Positions 1-7,676 of a DNA stretch of 27,338 bases are shown piece by piece. The stretch's first letter is position 1. Every line of letters begins with the position of its first letter. The position numbers and the translations under genes are program-made. This DNA comes from a virus: positions 1 through 27,338 of IMG/VR virus record IMGVR_UViG_3300044841_000030, one strand, 5' to 3'. The notes beneath the pieces were generated by a model. The model saw only the letters and a program-made list of their open reading frames with translations. It searched no databases and had not been told where the DNA came from.

Positions 1-61
1 ATAGAGAAAGCAAACTCTCCCCATTCTCGGTGGCATCTTTGATATAACTATACGGATTCAT
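1..61 (-). CDS. 5' end of an unidentified gene, cut by the window edge
   Basis: The reading frame starts with ATG at 61-59 and stays open to the left edge (about 20 residues, beginning MNPYSYIKDATENG). GGAG lies five bases before the ATG, and the start is only one base past the stop of the 2-epimerase gene (63-65), so it continues the same operon. Too short to identify. By position it is probably another sugar-cassette gene, for example a transferase or transaminase, but that is only inferred from its neighbours. Confidence 0.55.
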   Translation of the reverse strand, partial: MNPYSYIKDATENGESLLSL

Positions 62-62
62 T

Positions 63-1097
63 TCATCTCCAATAACTTAATATTATTCTCACCACAGTAT
101 TACTAACACTAGTAGCCAAATACTCTACCGGTGGTTTGCCCATGTTGGTCTCTAGTACTGTTTTTATGCCCCGCAAAATGTCAGTAGGCTCGCACCCTGA
201 TATAAAATTGCATCCCACCTCAATAGTCTCGGGGCGTTCAGTTGAATCTCGTAACGTAACTACCGGAACTCCGAATATAGCGCACTCTTCCTGCACCGTA
301 CCGGAATCAGTCAACACGACATAAGCGTCACGCTCATAATCAGTGAATTCTACAAAACCCATCGGGTCTACCAGTTTAATTAAGGGATGAAGGGTGTATT
401 CCTCTAGGGGTTGTCTAGCATGAGGGTGTACCGGCCAAATTAAGGGCAGTTGGTGTTCTAATACTATCCGTTCGAAAGCCTCAATAAACTTCGCTAACCT
501 AACTGGGTTATCAACATTTTCACTTCGATGGAGGGTTACTACAAACTGCGGCTCTTGAACGGGCCCTCGATGGACACAGTCGAGAACCTCATTGATTGGG
601 TTGCCGGTAACATAAATCCGTTGGCTCTCAATGCCTTCCCGCAGGAGGTTCTGGCGACTACGTTCAGTGTACGGCAAGAGAATATCAGAAGAGTGGTCGA
701 TAATGCGCCGGTTGGTTTCTTCGGGAACGCGGTCATCATAACAGCGATTACCGGCTTCCATATGAAAGACTCTTATGCCAAGTCGTTTGGCGATGATTAC
801 TCCTAAGGCGGAGTTGGTATCTCCTAGGACTAGTAGTGCATCGGGTTTCTCATATTCAAGGATGGCTTCAAACTTCCACATAAGTTTGGTTAATTGGCCA
901 CCAAAGCTACCGGTCATCTCGAGCTGGTAATCTGGCTTGCGAATATCCAGTTCATCAAAGAAGATCTTGCTCAGCTTGTCATCATAGTTCTGGCCGGTAT
1001 GGACCAAGATATGCTTGCAGAGCTGATCCAGCTCTGGGATGATCAGAGACAGCCGAATCAGTTCCGGGCGGGTTCCGAGCAGAGTTACGACTTTAAT
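63..1097 (-). CDS. UDP-N-acetylglucosamine 2-epimerase-like (WecB/CapG/WbvD family), apparent ATT start
   Basis: Non-hydrolysing UDP-HexNAc 2-epimerase, 344 aa, the last step in making an L-configured UDP-deoxy-aminosugar. Family motifs are all present: GTRPE at residues 8-12, GDT at 92-94, HMEAGNR at 112-118, PEETNR at 125-130, HRSEN at 190-194 and DSGTVQEE at 264-271. The essential N-terminal GTRPE strand lies upstream of the first usual start codon (TTG at 1007). Between the in-frame TGA upstream and 1007 there is no ATG, GTG or TTG. An ATT at 1097-1095 has AAAGGAG five bases before it and gives the family-typical beginning IKVVTLLGTRPE, so ATT is my chosen start. The gene overlaps the reductase stop by 13 bases. 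Family is near certain; the start is an inference. Confidence 0.9.
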   Translation of the reverse strand: MKVVTLLGTRPELIRLSLIIPELDQLCKHILVHTGQNYDDKLSKIFFDELDIRKPDYQLEMTGSFGGQLTKLMWKFEAILEYEKPDALLVLGDTNSALGVIIAKRLGIRVFHMEAGNRCYDDRVPEETNRRIIDHSSDILLPYTERSRQNLLREGIESQRIYVTGNPINEVLDCVHRGPVQEPQFVVTLHRSENVDNPVRLAKFIEAFERIVLEHQLPLIWPVHPHARQPLEEYTLHPLIKLVDPMGFVEFTDYERDAYVVLTDSGTVQEECAIFGVPVVTLRDSTERPETIEVGCNFISGCEPTDILRGIKTVLETNMGKPPVEYLATSVSNTVVRIILSYWR

Positions 1098-1846
1098 GAC
1101 AACTCCTTTACCATCTGTTCGATAGTTGGCGGCTGGTCATAGCCAGCGGCACGCCACAGTCTTAAATTCAAGGCTGGATTGGTGGTGGCCAGAGTCCGGT
1201 TAACAACCGTTGGAGTTTCAACCTCTCGGATGGTGATGTCTTTTTTATACACTGTAGCAATGATCTGCAAAAGCTCAGACTTAGTCACGCTATCGGCCGG
1301 AATAATGTGCTGCAATACCGGCAACTGGATATTCTCTCGAATGATACCTTCGACTATCTTGGCGAAGTGGTAACTAGTCACACCATTCCAAAAGTGGTTA
1401 GTAAACCCGTTAACGGTGTCTTCTTGACTCAAGAACCAGTCAAGTAATGAGAGATGGTTCTTCTCTTCTGGCCCAATGACTGAGCATCTAAGATTATTAA
1501 GATGGGGGGCTTCTCCTAAGCTCTTGGTCTTGCCATATACATCTAGCGCGTCATGAGGATCAGTCTCAATGTAAAGTCCGTCTTGACCGGAGTAGACACA
1601 GTCGGTAGCAATCTGGATAGACCCTGCGGGAAGATAATGAGGGAATAAAGCATTTACTCTAATAGCTTTCCCTGGATCCTCACAGTAAGGCTTAATCAGC
1701 CCGATGCAATTGACCATCCTATCTCTATTTTCAAACCACTTTGGTTCCGGCATCTCAGCGTTGACCGCTGCCCTGATGGTCCCAGGGGAGCCCGTAACTT
1801 TGACCATCATGCTGCCAAGCATCCCCGTACCACCAAGAATAATCAT
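1085..1846 (-). CDS. RmlD-like NAD(P)H-dependent 4-keto-sugar reductase (SDR family)
   Basis: 253-aa extended short-chain dehydrogenase of the dTDP-4-dehydrorhamnose reductase type. Visible are the Rossmann glycine motif GGTGMLG (5-11), TDCVYSG (81-87) and the catalytic pair Y104/K108 in YGKTK. It probably reduces the 4-keto group of the UDP-deoxy-aminosugar made by the neighbouring dehydratase. It ends after the SDR domain and lacks the C-terminal cupin domain that gives CapF/WbjC their 3-epimerase activity (those proteins are about 370 aa). That resembles the WbvR type, which leads to UDP-L-QuiNAc/L-RhaNAc rather than UDP-L-FucNAc. Its ATG overlaps the dehydratase stop (ATGA, 1843-1846). 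Substrate is inferred from context. Confidence 0.85.
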   Translation of the reverse strand: MIILGGTGMLGSMMVKVTGSPGTIRAAVNAEMPEPKWFENRDRMVNCIGLIKPYCEDPGKAIRVNALFPHYLPAGSIQIATDCVYSGQDGLYIETDPHDALDVYGKTKSLGEAPHLNNLRCSVIGPEEKNHLSLLDWFLSQEDTVNGFTNHFWNGVTSYHFAKIVEGIIRENIQLPVLQHIIPADSVTKSELLQIIATVYKKDITIREVETPTVVNRTLATTNPALNLRLWRAAGYDQPPTIEQMVKELSLKS

Positions 1847-2745
1847 TTTAATAGCTCCTTGGTCTGAGCTAGATCTAACCGAGTGGTGTTCTCAGAAGTG
1901 TAGGGGTTGTCGGTAAGCTTTTCCCCTGAAGTAAAGAACTTATCATAGTTCATGTCTCGACTGTCAGGTTTGACTCGATAATATCCACCCATATCTTGCG
2001 TGCGGTACATCTCTTCTTCAGAGATAAGAGTTTCATGGACTTTTTCCCCATGACGAGTTCCGATTATCTTAATGTCATCACTAATAGCTTTGGCGAGAGT
2101 CTCCATCGTGCAAGCCGGGGCTTTCTTTACGAATATATCGCCTGCAGATCCGTACTTGAGGGCGAACATTACCAGAGATATAGAATCCTCTAACGAGAGT
2201 AAAAACCGAGTCATCTTGGGATTTGTTAGTTGGATCGGCTCGCCAACCCTCGTGGCATTCTCCCAGATTGGGATAATAGATCCCCGTGACCGCATCACAT
2301 TACCATATCTCGTTATAATAGCTCCCTTAGAAATGGCTATTTTCTCCATCATAGCCTTAGAAACTCCCATCGCATTAATGGGGTACACGGCCTTATCGGT
2401 AGATAGGCAGACTACTCTTTTAACTCTATTAGCTTTAGCCGCGTCTAGTACATGATCAGTGCCTAAAATGTTAGTTTTAACAGCTTCTAGAGGGAAGAAC
2501 TCGCAGCTAGGCACTTGTTTTAAGGCTGCGGCGTGGAAAACGTAATCTTGGCCCTTCATGACTTCATCTAGTCTTTGCCGGTCGCGAATGTCCCCTATCT
2601 GGTAGTTAATGGCGGGAAGTTTTTGCCTCATCTCGTATTGCTTGGTCTCGTCACGGCTAAAGACAGTAATCTCATGTTCTAAATGGTATTTATTAGCAAA
2701 GGTTGAACCAAATGATCCGGTCCCACCAGTAATAAGGATCTTCAT
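1843..2745 (-). CDS. UDP-N-acetylglucosamine 4,6-dehydratase/5-epimerase (CapE/WbjB/FlaA1-like)
   Basis: 300-aa extended SDR enzyme, probably converting UDP-GlcNAc to the 4-keto-6-deoxy-L-hexulose intermediate. It has TGGTGSFG at 6-13 and STDK at 115-118, followed by M126-GVS-K130. Methionine in place of the usual SDR tyrosine is typical of this inverting dehydratase group. The sequence RYGNVMRSRGSIIPIW and HGEKVHETL near the end also fit the family. It overlaps the upstream glycosyltransferase (2742-2745) and the downstream reductase (1843-1846) by ATGA, so the three are translationally coupled. PseB-type dehydratases (pseudaminic acid) are the main alternative, but the reductase and 2-epimerase next door argue against that. 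Confidence 0.92.
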   Translation of the reverse strand: MKILITGGTGSFGSTFANKYHLEHEITVFSRDETKQYEMRQKLPAINYQIGDIRDRQRLDEVMKGQDYVFHAAALKQVPSCEFFPLEAVKTNILGTDHVLDAAKANRVKRVVCLSTDKAVYPINAMGVSKAMMEKIAISKGAIITRYGNVMRSRGSIIPIWENATRVGEPIQLTNPKMTRFLLSLEDSISLVMFALKYGSAGDIFVKKAPACTMETLAKAISDDIKIIGTRHGEKVHETLISEEEMYRTQDMGGYYRVKPDSRDMNYDKFFTSGEKLTDNPYTSENTTRLDLAQTKELLK

Positions 2746-3464
2746 AGCTTATCCAGCAGATCGTCGTAACCGCGTTCGAACATCGTCTTCTTGTAGTATT
2801 CGGGGTAGTCTAACCAGTTCGACTCATCGGCGAAGGTGTAAGCCACCTTTTCGGTTAAATGCCCCACCAAAAGTCCGGAGTTAATAACGTCCCGGCTGAA
2901 GCGATAATCCTCCTGAATCGTATGAATCCCCACGCCATTCTTCTCCCACGGGCGTTCATCATAGCGTAATCCTGTATCCCAGACCCGACGATGTATAACA
3001 CTGGTCCCACCGACATTACCCGGGAACTTGTTCAGGGTGATCCCATTTAAGGTGAACTCATACCCGTCTGCCAGGGGAGTATCAATTGCCGAATAATCTA
3101 AGCCTACCTGTCCGAGCGTTGGGATCTTATCAAAGGCCTTCTCTACGGCGGCGTCCCAGCCCGGCAAGAATACGAAATCATTATCCAGCCGCATGAAGTG
3201 AGTAGCCTTAGGGTACTTGAAGGCTCCAATGGCCCAACCGGAGTTGGTAGCGCGACCGGGGTAGTAGTTCTGTTGGTTCAGGACGATGCGATCAATCCTC
3301 CCGGATGATTTCTGCTCGGCTAGCCACAGCTTAGTCCCATCAGTTGAGTGGTTATCTACCACAATGATATAGTGAGGCACCTTTATAGTGTCTAACAAGT
3401 AGTCTAAAGTGCGCTTGGTATATTCCAACCGGTTATAGGTGATCATACAGATAAGGAGTTTCAT
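2742..3464 (-). CDS. Family 2-like glycosyltransferase
   Basis: 240-aa GT-A fold transferase. The N terminus (LLICMITYNRLEYTKRTLDY) and VVDNHSTDGT at about 35-44 are the standard nucleotide-sugar-binding start of GT2 enzymes. The metal-binding DXD motif is D94-N-D96. There are no membrane segments, so it is a cytoplasmic enzyme. The likely donor is the sugar made by the next three genes, with acceptor unknown (virion protein or host surface glycan). Its start overlaps the small gene before it (3461-3464) and its stop overlaps the dehydratase start. Confidence 0.9.
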   Translation of the reverse strand: MKLLICMITYNRLEYTKRTLDYLLDTIKVPHYIIVVDNHSTDGTKLWLAEQKSSGRIDRIVLNQQNYYPGRATNSGWAIGAFKYPKATHFMRLDNDFVFLPGWDAAVEKAFDKIPTLGQVGLDYSAIDTPLADGYEFTLNGITLNKFPGNVGGTSVIHRRVWDTGLRYDERPWEKNGVGIHTIQEDYRFSRDVINSGLLVGHLTEKVAYTFADESNWLDYPEYYKKTMFERGYDDLLDKL

Positions 3465-3637
3465 AATTCCTTCTCCTTATCGAGTAGAGCCTTCTGACAA
3501 TAATGTTTTGCTTCTTTATAGGAAAGAAACTTCTTCTCAGCTAATGAGTAGTACTCTTCCCCATCTTTTAATTTAGCTGTGAAGTAATGGTATTCTCCAT
3601 GCTCTGGGTGGGTCTTCAATTCATACTCAAACTTCAT
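3461..3637 (-). CDS. Small 58-aa hypothetical protein between glycosyltransferases
   Basis: Short, charged, soluble protein beginning MKFEYELKTHPEHGEYHYFT and ending in a lysine/glutamate-rich helix. I do not recognise it. It is supported by coupling at both ends: its ATG overlaps the TGA of the glycosyltransferase upstream (3634-3637) and its TGA overlaps the ATG of the one downstream (3461-3464). It fills a gap that would otherwise be the only break in the cassette. Confidence 0.75.
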   Translation of the reverse strand: MKFEYELKTHPEHGEYHYFTAKLKDGEEYYSLAEKKFLSYKEAKHYCQKALLDKEKEL

Positions 3638-4455
3638 AACAAGTTGGCCGTATCGTCAATCACGATGTAACGCTCCTCGGCTTTAATCGCTAACCCTGCC
3701 TCAATCAGCTTAGCGGCGTGAACTCTATCGGTCTCCACCTCTCCATTTGGGGTAGCAATGGTAACTAACTCTCCAGTCGGGAGCGGATCGGCTTTCTCAA
3801 TGTGCTTTCGAAGGTAATGCGGGACAATCTCGGTCCATTCATCGATCTGATGCGCTCCGTGATTAGTACCGGACTTGCCCATGGCCTTAAGTTTACGCTG
3901 CCCACACCTAATCGGTGAGAGTTTGATTGGGCTCTTCGATACATACAGCTTTATGCCAAAGGTTACATCATGAAGCCCATAATCACTAAGCCCTCGACCA
4001 CTAATAGAGGTGGTCATGCGAATATAAGAACCGTAGTAGGTAGCACCCCAGTGAATATCACTTCTAAAGTAAGGCCGTGTCAGGCGATCAAAGACTTCAC
4101 GCTTCACTAGGAGACAGCCGGTGCCGGAGAACACTACCTTGTTCTTCTCATCCAGAAACACCGCTCCCTGACCCGCAGCTGAAACTGGATAATCACAAGT
4201 GATCGCTTCAACGTTAGCTTTTAGTAGCTCGGTTAAGGTCTCCGGGCTGAGGATCATGTCATCCTCCACGAACCACAGATGGGTAATCTCCGGGTCTTTT
4301 AAGGCGAGTACGGTCGGTTGTTCGAAACAGCGTGGGATCGGCTGCTTATGTGAGAAAAAGAAACGGTAGGGCAGCCCCTTAAGGTTCTGTAAGATTTCCT
4401 CAGCCGTTTGGCTGAAGATCATCCCTCGACTAGGCAAAATAACGGCTATTTTCAT
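3634..4455 (-). CDS. GT-A type glycosyltransferase, paralogue 2
   Basis: 273 aa. The N terminus MKIAVILPSRGMIFSQTAEE and the acidic motif EDDM (64-67, in place of DXD) match the neighbouring gene at 4452-5240. Both share PI.P.CFE.PT..AL.DPE early, YGL.DV.FG in the middle and GQRKL later, so this is a tandem duplication that has diverged. The last ~60 residues, with ATPNGEVETDRVHAAKLIEAGLAIK, form a small extra tail absent from the other copy. Probably transfers a sugar from a nucleotide donor. It overlaps its upstream neighbour by ATGA (4452-4455). Confidence 0.8.
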   Translation of the reverse strand: MKIAVILPSRGMIFSQTAEEILQNLKGLPYRFFFSHKQPIPRCFEQPTVLALKDPEITHLWFVEDDMILSPETLTELLKANVEAITCDYPVSAAGQGAVFLDEKNKVVFSGTGCLLVKREVFDRLTRPYFRSDIHWGATYYGSYIRMTTSISGRGLSDYGLHDVTFGIKLYVSKSPIKLSPIRCGQRKLKAMGKSGTNHGAHQIDEWTEIVPHYLRKHIEKADPLPTGELVTIATPNGEVETDRVHAAKLIEAGLAIKAEERYIVIDDTANLL

Positions 4456-5240
4456 ACCGTCTCGTAGTCCTGATCTTTAATGTAGGCTTGCCCATCACGA
4501 TACCCCACAAAATCCGGGATATGATCCATAATCTCCGCACTCCCAACGGTCGCGAGCACCTTCTTGAAGCGTTGGATCTTGTCGTAGTCCATCGTCTTGA
4601 TGACCAGATCACGACCAACCCGGGTTAACTCCTTGATTTCATGCGGTCGCTTGGGATTGCGCACGTACTTGGTTAGCTTCCTTTGGCCAGCGGTACGTTC
4701 CATCGGGCTAATTGGGACACCAGCAGAATATAACAACATGCCAAAGTTCACATCTTGGAGGCCGTAGGCTACCATCTTTAACTTACGCGGCCAGAACATG
4801 ATTCGCGTGTTCTTAATTAGCACATCCCAGGTGGTGTCGGTGCGCCAGATCGGCTTCTGCATCTGTTCTAAGACCGTCCGAGCAACTAATAATAAGCCAC
4901 ACCCCGACCAGTAGGCATTACCTTCCGGGTCATGCAGCATAGTTGAGTCACCATTACTTTTAAAGGGGTAATCATACGCTACCACCGGGTAGTTTTGAGC
5001 GAACATCTCTCTGATTCCACCTCGAGGGAGGATCATGTCATCCTCGCAGTAGAGAATTGCAAACACTTCCGGGTCAGCTAGAGCACGGTCGGTTGGCTCC
5101 TCGAAGCATTGCGGAATTGGCAACCCATGAGCGAAGAATAGCTCATGCTCAATTCCCTCTAACTCACGCAGCAGCTCCTCGTAGGTCTCGCTGAAGATGA
5201 GACCACGCGACGGCACTACAACGGCCAGCTTCTCGCCCAT
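4452..5240 (-). CDS. GT-A type glycosyltransferase, paralogue 1
   Basis: 262 aa, the first gene of the sugar cassette proper. It begins MGEKLAVVVPSRGLIFSETY and has the metal/nucleotide-binding motif EDDM at 66-69. YGLQDVNFGMLLYSAGVPIS resembles the acceptor-side motif of small GT-A enzymes. It is paralogous to the next gene (3634-4455). No signal peptide or membrane segment is seen. It starts six bases after the stop of the 108-aa gene. Donor and acceptor cannot be read from the sequence. Confidence 0.8.
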   Translation of the reverse strand: MGEKLAVVVPSRGLIFSETYEELLRELEGIEHELFFAHGLPIPQCFEEPTDRALADPEVFAILYCEDDMILPRGGIREMFAQNYPVVAYDYPFKSNGDSTMLHDPEGNAYWSGCGLLLVARTVLEQMQKPIWRTDTTWDVLIKNTRIMFWPRKLKMVAYGLQDVNFGMLLYSAGVPISPMERTAGQRKLTKYVRNPKRPHEIKELTRVGRDLVIKTMDYDKIQRFKKVLATVGSAEIMDHIPDFVGYRDGQAYIKDQDYETV

Positions 5241-5246
5241 AGTAGT

Positions 5247-5573
5247 TTAGGCAGCTTCTTTCTCTGCGAGTTTATCTAGCTCATCGCGCAGTTGGATCAA
5301 AGTCCCAAGGCCTTCAGCCATCTGGCGGGCCTGAAAGCGGAAGTTACGGTCATTCTCAGCACCCTTAGAGGCCAGCATGTGGTCCTCACTCTTAAGTAGG
5401 TTGGTTGAGAGCAGAATATCGATACGATTGCGGAAGATTACCTTCTTGAACTCATCGATCTGGGCATTAACCAGGATAAGTTTCTGATTAACCGTCAGAT
5501 CATCCACCAGCTTCAGCTCTTTGGCATAAGCTTGGTCTTGTTTTAGTGGAGAGCTTGGAGAGATTAAAGACAT
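5247..5573 (-). CDS. 108-aa helical hypothetical protein
   Basis: Mostly helical, charged protein with heptad-like spacing (about residues 15-105), likely coiled coil. No recognised domain. AAGGGCG sits seven bases before the ATG and a candidate promoter lies just upstream at 5596-5624. It is therefore the first gene transcribed with the glycosyltransferases. It could be a small head protein or an accessory of the sugar cassette. Confidence 0.75.
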   Translation of the reverse strand: MSLISPSSPLKQDQAYAKELKLVDDLTVNQKLILVNAQIDEFKKVIFRNRIDILLSTNLLKSEDHMLASKGAENDRNFRFQARQMAEGLGTLIQLRDELDKLAEKEAA

Positions 5574-5595
5574 GATCGCCCTTTCTTATATCTCG

Positions 5596-5624
5596 ATAAT
5601 ACAACTTATGCTAGAGGAAAGCAA
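5596..5624 (-). promoter_or_regulatory. Candidate sigma70-type promoter for the sugar cassette
   Basis: On the minus strand, TTGCTT (5624-5619), a 17-base spacer and TATTAT (5601-5596, 5 of 6 to consensus). Transcription would begin near 5589, giving a leader of about 16 bases with a ribosome site before the ATG at 5573. It would let the glycosyltransferase and sugar genes be expressed apart from the capsid genes. Confidence 0.5.
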
Positions 5625-5635
5625 GAGGCCCCTAC

Positions 5636-5827
5636 CTAATTACCGTGCTTGTCCTGTCGTGCCGTGGCAGGGTAGAACTTGCTATCGGTCTTGGACTGAG
5701 CAATCTCGGTGTCAATCTTTATCCACATGGCGTTGTTGTTTAGCCCTTGGTTAGCTGGTAGCCCGCGGACCTTGTCTTCAATTAGCTTCTCGGAGTCGTA
5801 GACCGTTTGAACGATTGTTGCTGCCAT
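5636..5827 (-). CDS. 63-aa hypothetical protein following the capsid gene
   Basis: Begins MAATIVQTVYDSEKLIEDKV. AAAGGGA lies about seven bases before the chosen ATG at 5827. A longer frame reaching 6010 exists, but it would overlap the capsid gene in another frame and has a low-complexity start, so I reject it. Its place directly after the major capsid gene suggests a small head or decoration protein; this is inference only. Confidence 0.7.
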   Translation of the reverse strand: MAATIVQTVYDSEKLIEDKVRGLPANQGLNNNAMWIKIDTEIAQSKTDSKFYPATARQDKHGN

Positions 5828-5879
5828 CAGAGTATCCCTTTTAAGTATTATAGCATCTCGGCCGAAGCCGAGAAGAGTC

Positions 5880-6758
5880 TTATGACTTGATGACGAAGCC
5901 GAAGCCACTTCGAAGGGTGGTACCGCCGAACAGAATGTCGACAGTAACCAACCAACCAAGATACTCCTGCTTGTACTGGGCCTGGGTGCGTGCGTTTTGC
6001 TGGATCGCAATGGCGAACGCTTCTTTGTGGAAGAACAGATGGGAGTTCTGCGGAGTTGCGGTCGCGAGCTGAACTAGGTTCTGGCTCATGTAGACCTTAA
6101 CGCCGTAGATTTCACCAATCTGACCGCTCATGATCGAGTTTTGGTCCCCACCGACACCAATGGCATCGTAGCGGATGTACTTATCGATATTGAGCATCTC
6201 TTGCTTGCCCTGAGGTGTAACAACTAGTGAGCGATCAGCTCCGGGAGCTTTGTTGTCGTCCAGATAGCGGTTGATCACCAACACGATTGAGTCGGCAATG
6301 GCGGTACCAAATGCACCGTATGCCGTAAAGGCGGTGGTCATAGTGGTAGCTACAAAGCTGTCAATCTTGGCTGAAATCGCATAGGCAGCGGCCTGAGTGT
6401 AAGCACTTCGCAAATCGTACTTACTTTGGACCGAGACGAAGTCTTCCAGCAGGAAGGAACTCTCGTAGTGTTGGTTTAGGGTAATGGTGGTTTTAGTTTC
6501 GGTGTTGTAGTTGAGGGTAACGAGGGTGTTAGCGCTCTTCGCATTGGCTGAGATAGTTGAAACGTTAGGGATTTCAACGGTCTGACCGTAACTCTGCACT
6601 TCGGTATCGTAGTGGCGCACCAGCGGAACGAGAACCAGGTTCGCTTTAACGAACATGAGGACTTCGCTCGCCCATACGTTAGGACGAAATACTGAAGACG
6701 GAGTTGCTGAAACGTTAACATTGCCGCTACCGTAAGCACCTGTTACGGGGTTAGCCAT
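5880..6758 (-). CDS. Major capsid protein (HK97-fold type)
   Basis: 292 aa. It starts MANPVTGAYGSGN and contains a stretch typical of short-tailed phage coat proteins: GQTVEIPNVSTISANAK, then a hydrophobic/aromatic block around ITLNQHYESSFLLEDF, then helices, and VVTPQGKQEMLN in the second half. Length and position (after a scaffold-like gene, portal and terminase) fit. TAAGGAG is ten bases before the ATG. No protease domain is fused or adjacent, so processing is not shown. Confidence 0.85.
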   Translation of the reverse strand: MANPVTGAYGSGNVNVSATPSSVFRPNVWASEVLMFVKANLVLVPLVRHYDTEVQSYGQTVEIPNVSTISANAKSANTLVTLNYNTETKTTITLNQHYESSFLLEDFVSVQSKYDLRSAYTQAAAYAISAKIDSFVATTMTTAFTAYGAFGTAIADSIVLVINRYLDDNKAPGADRSLVVTPQGKQEMLNIDKYIRYDAIGVGGDQNSIMSGQIGEIYGVKVYMSQNLVQLATATPQNSHLFFHKEAFAIAIQQNARTQAQYKQEYLGWLVTVDILFGGTTLRSGFGFVIKS

Positions 6759-6805
6759 GTTAATGACTCCTTATAGTAGTTAAATGTTAGGTTGTTTAAA
6801 GCTTT

Positions 6806-7615
6806 TTAAGCTTCCATAGCTTTGTTGATTTCATCACGGTGCTCCATGTACCATTCTTGGCTGTTTGCACCTACTAGAGCATCAACATTCTGTGGAGTGA
6901 TTCGTGAGGCGGAGGTTTGGTTGGTGGTGGCATTACCACTCGCAACCGCTGCTCGCTGTTTATTGGCGAGTGATTCCAAGGCTTCTCGACCGCCGTCCTG
7001 CTTTAAAGCCGCGGCGTCTTTCGAAGAGTTCTTGAACTTGGCGACCGCATACAGGGCTTCTAGGTCATAGGCCAAATGAGGGCGTTCCTCAACTAATTTG
7101 CTGAGTTCGGCATCCATCAACTTCGCGTCAGGGTTGTCCTGGTAGAAGTTACGCACATCCTGTTCTAGCTTAAGGGACTGGATTTCGGCCTTGAGGTTAT
7201 CGATGTCCGTACCATTAAGCTCAGGAGCTTGGGCGGTGACTGACTTTTGAAGCGTAGAGGCTTCACTAGCTTTGGTGTGCATGGCTTTTTCAGAGTTTAA
7301 GGCCATCTCGGCAAGCTTGCGCTCACTGTCTGATGTAATAGAAACTCCTTTATTGCTAGCCCACTTCGCTAGATCTTCATCTATCTGTAGGGTTATCTCG
7401 TTACTACTAGTATTACTTGTTTCGTTCGTAACGTCGTCTGCTGAAGATCCCTGTTGATTTTCAGTAACGGTTGGCGTCTCCGCCGCTCCTTGGTCTGACG
7501 TGGTAGTTGGTTGTGGAGTTTCGTCTACTGCCAGCGCACGCCCTGAGGCGTCTACTGCAATACCGTTAATTCCGCCAGTACTTTGGTCAGGAGCGGTTAT
7601 GGTTTTGTCTTCCAT
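6806..7615 (-). CDS. Capsid scaffolding-like protein
   Basis: 269-aa hydrophilic, acidic protein. The first ~75 residues are low-complexity (T, S, Q, D, E), followed by long helices with coiled-coil character (about 80-215) and a basic/polar C terminus ending RDEINKAMEA. This composition and its place directly before the major capsid gene are typical of phage scaffolding proteins, which guide shell assembly and are removed. AAAGGAT is found before the ATG at 7615. No sequence-level match is claimed. Confidence 0.7.
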   Translation of the reverse strand: MEDKTITAPDQSTGGINGIAVDASGRALAVDETPQPTTTSDQGAAETPTVTENQQGSSADDVTNETSNTSSNEITLQIDEDLAKWASNKGVSITSDSERKLAEMALNSEKAMHTKASEASTLQKSVTAQAPELNGTDIDNLKAEIQSLKLEQDVRNFYQDNPDAKLMDAELSKLVEERPHLAYDLEALYAVAKFKNSSKDAAALKQDGGREALESLANKQRAAVASGNATTNQTSASRITPQNVDALVGANSQEWYMEHRDEINKAMEA

Positions 7616-7676
7616 ATACCTATCCTTTTTCTTACTCGCCCGAAGTAGAGCCGCGCCGGGCGATTAGGCAACGGCA

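Noticed and set aside
5828-6010. Upstream extension of the 63-aa gene into the capsid gene
   Set aside because: The extra residues are low-complexity, overlap the capsid frame, and a good ribosome site lies at the inner ATG (5827).
6765-6800. Possible promoter before the capsid gene (TAAACA-17-TATAAG)
   Set aside because: The -10 overlaps the ribosome site (TATAAGGAG), so a transcript starting there would lose it.
7636-7663. Hairpin TCGCCCG/CGGGCGA between scaffold and the 77-aa gene
   Set aside because: A 7-pair stem with a 14-base loop but no U tract on either strand, so not called a terminator.
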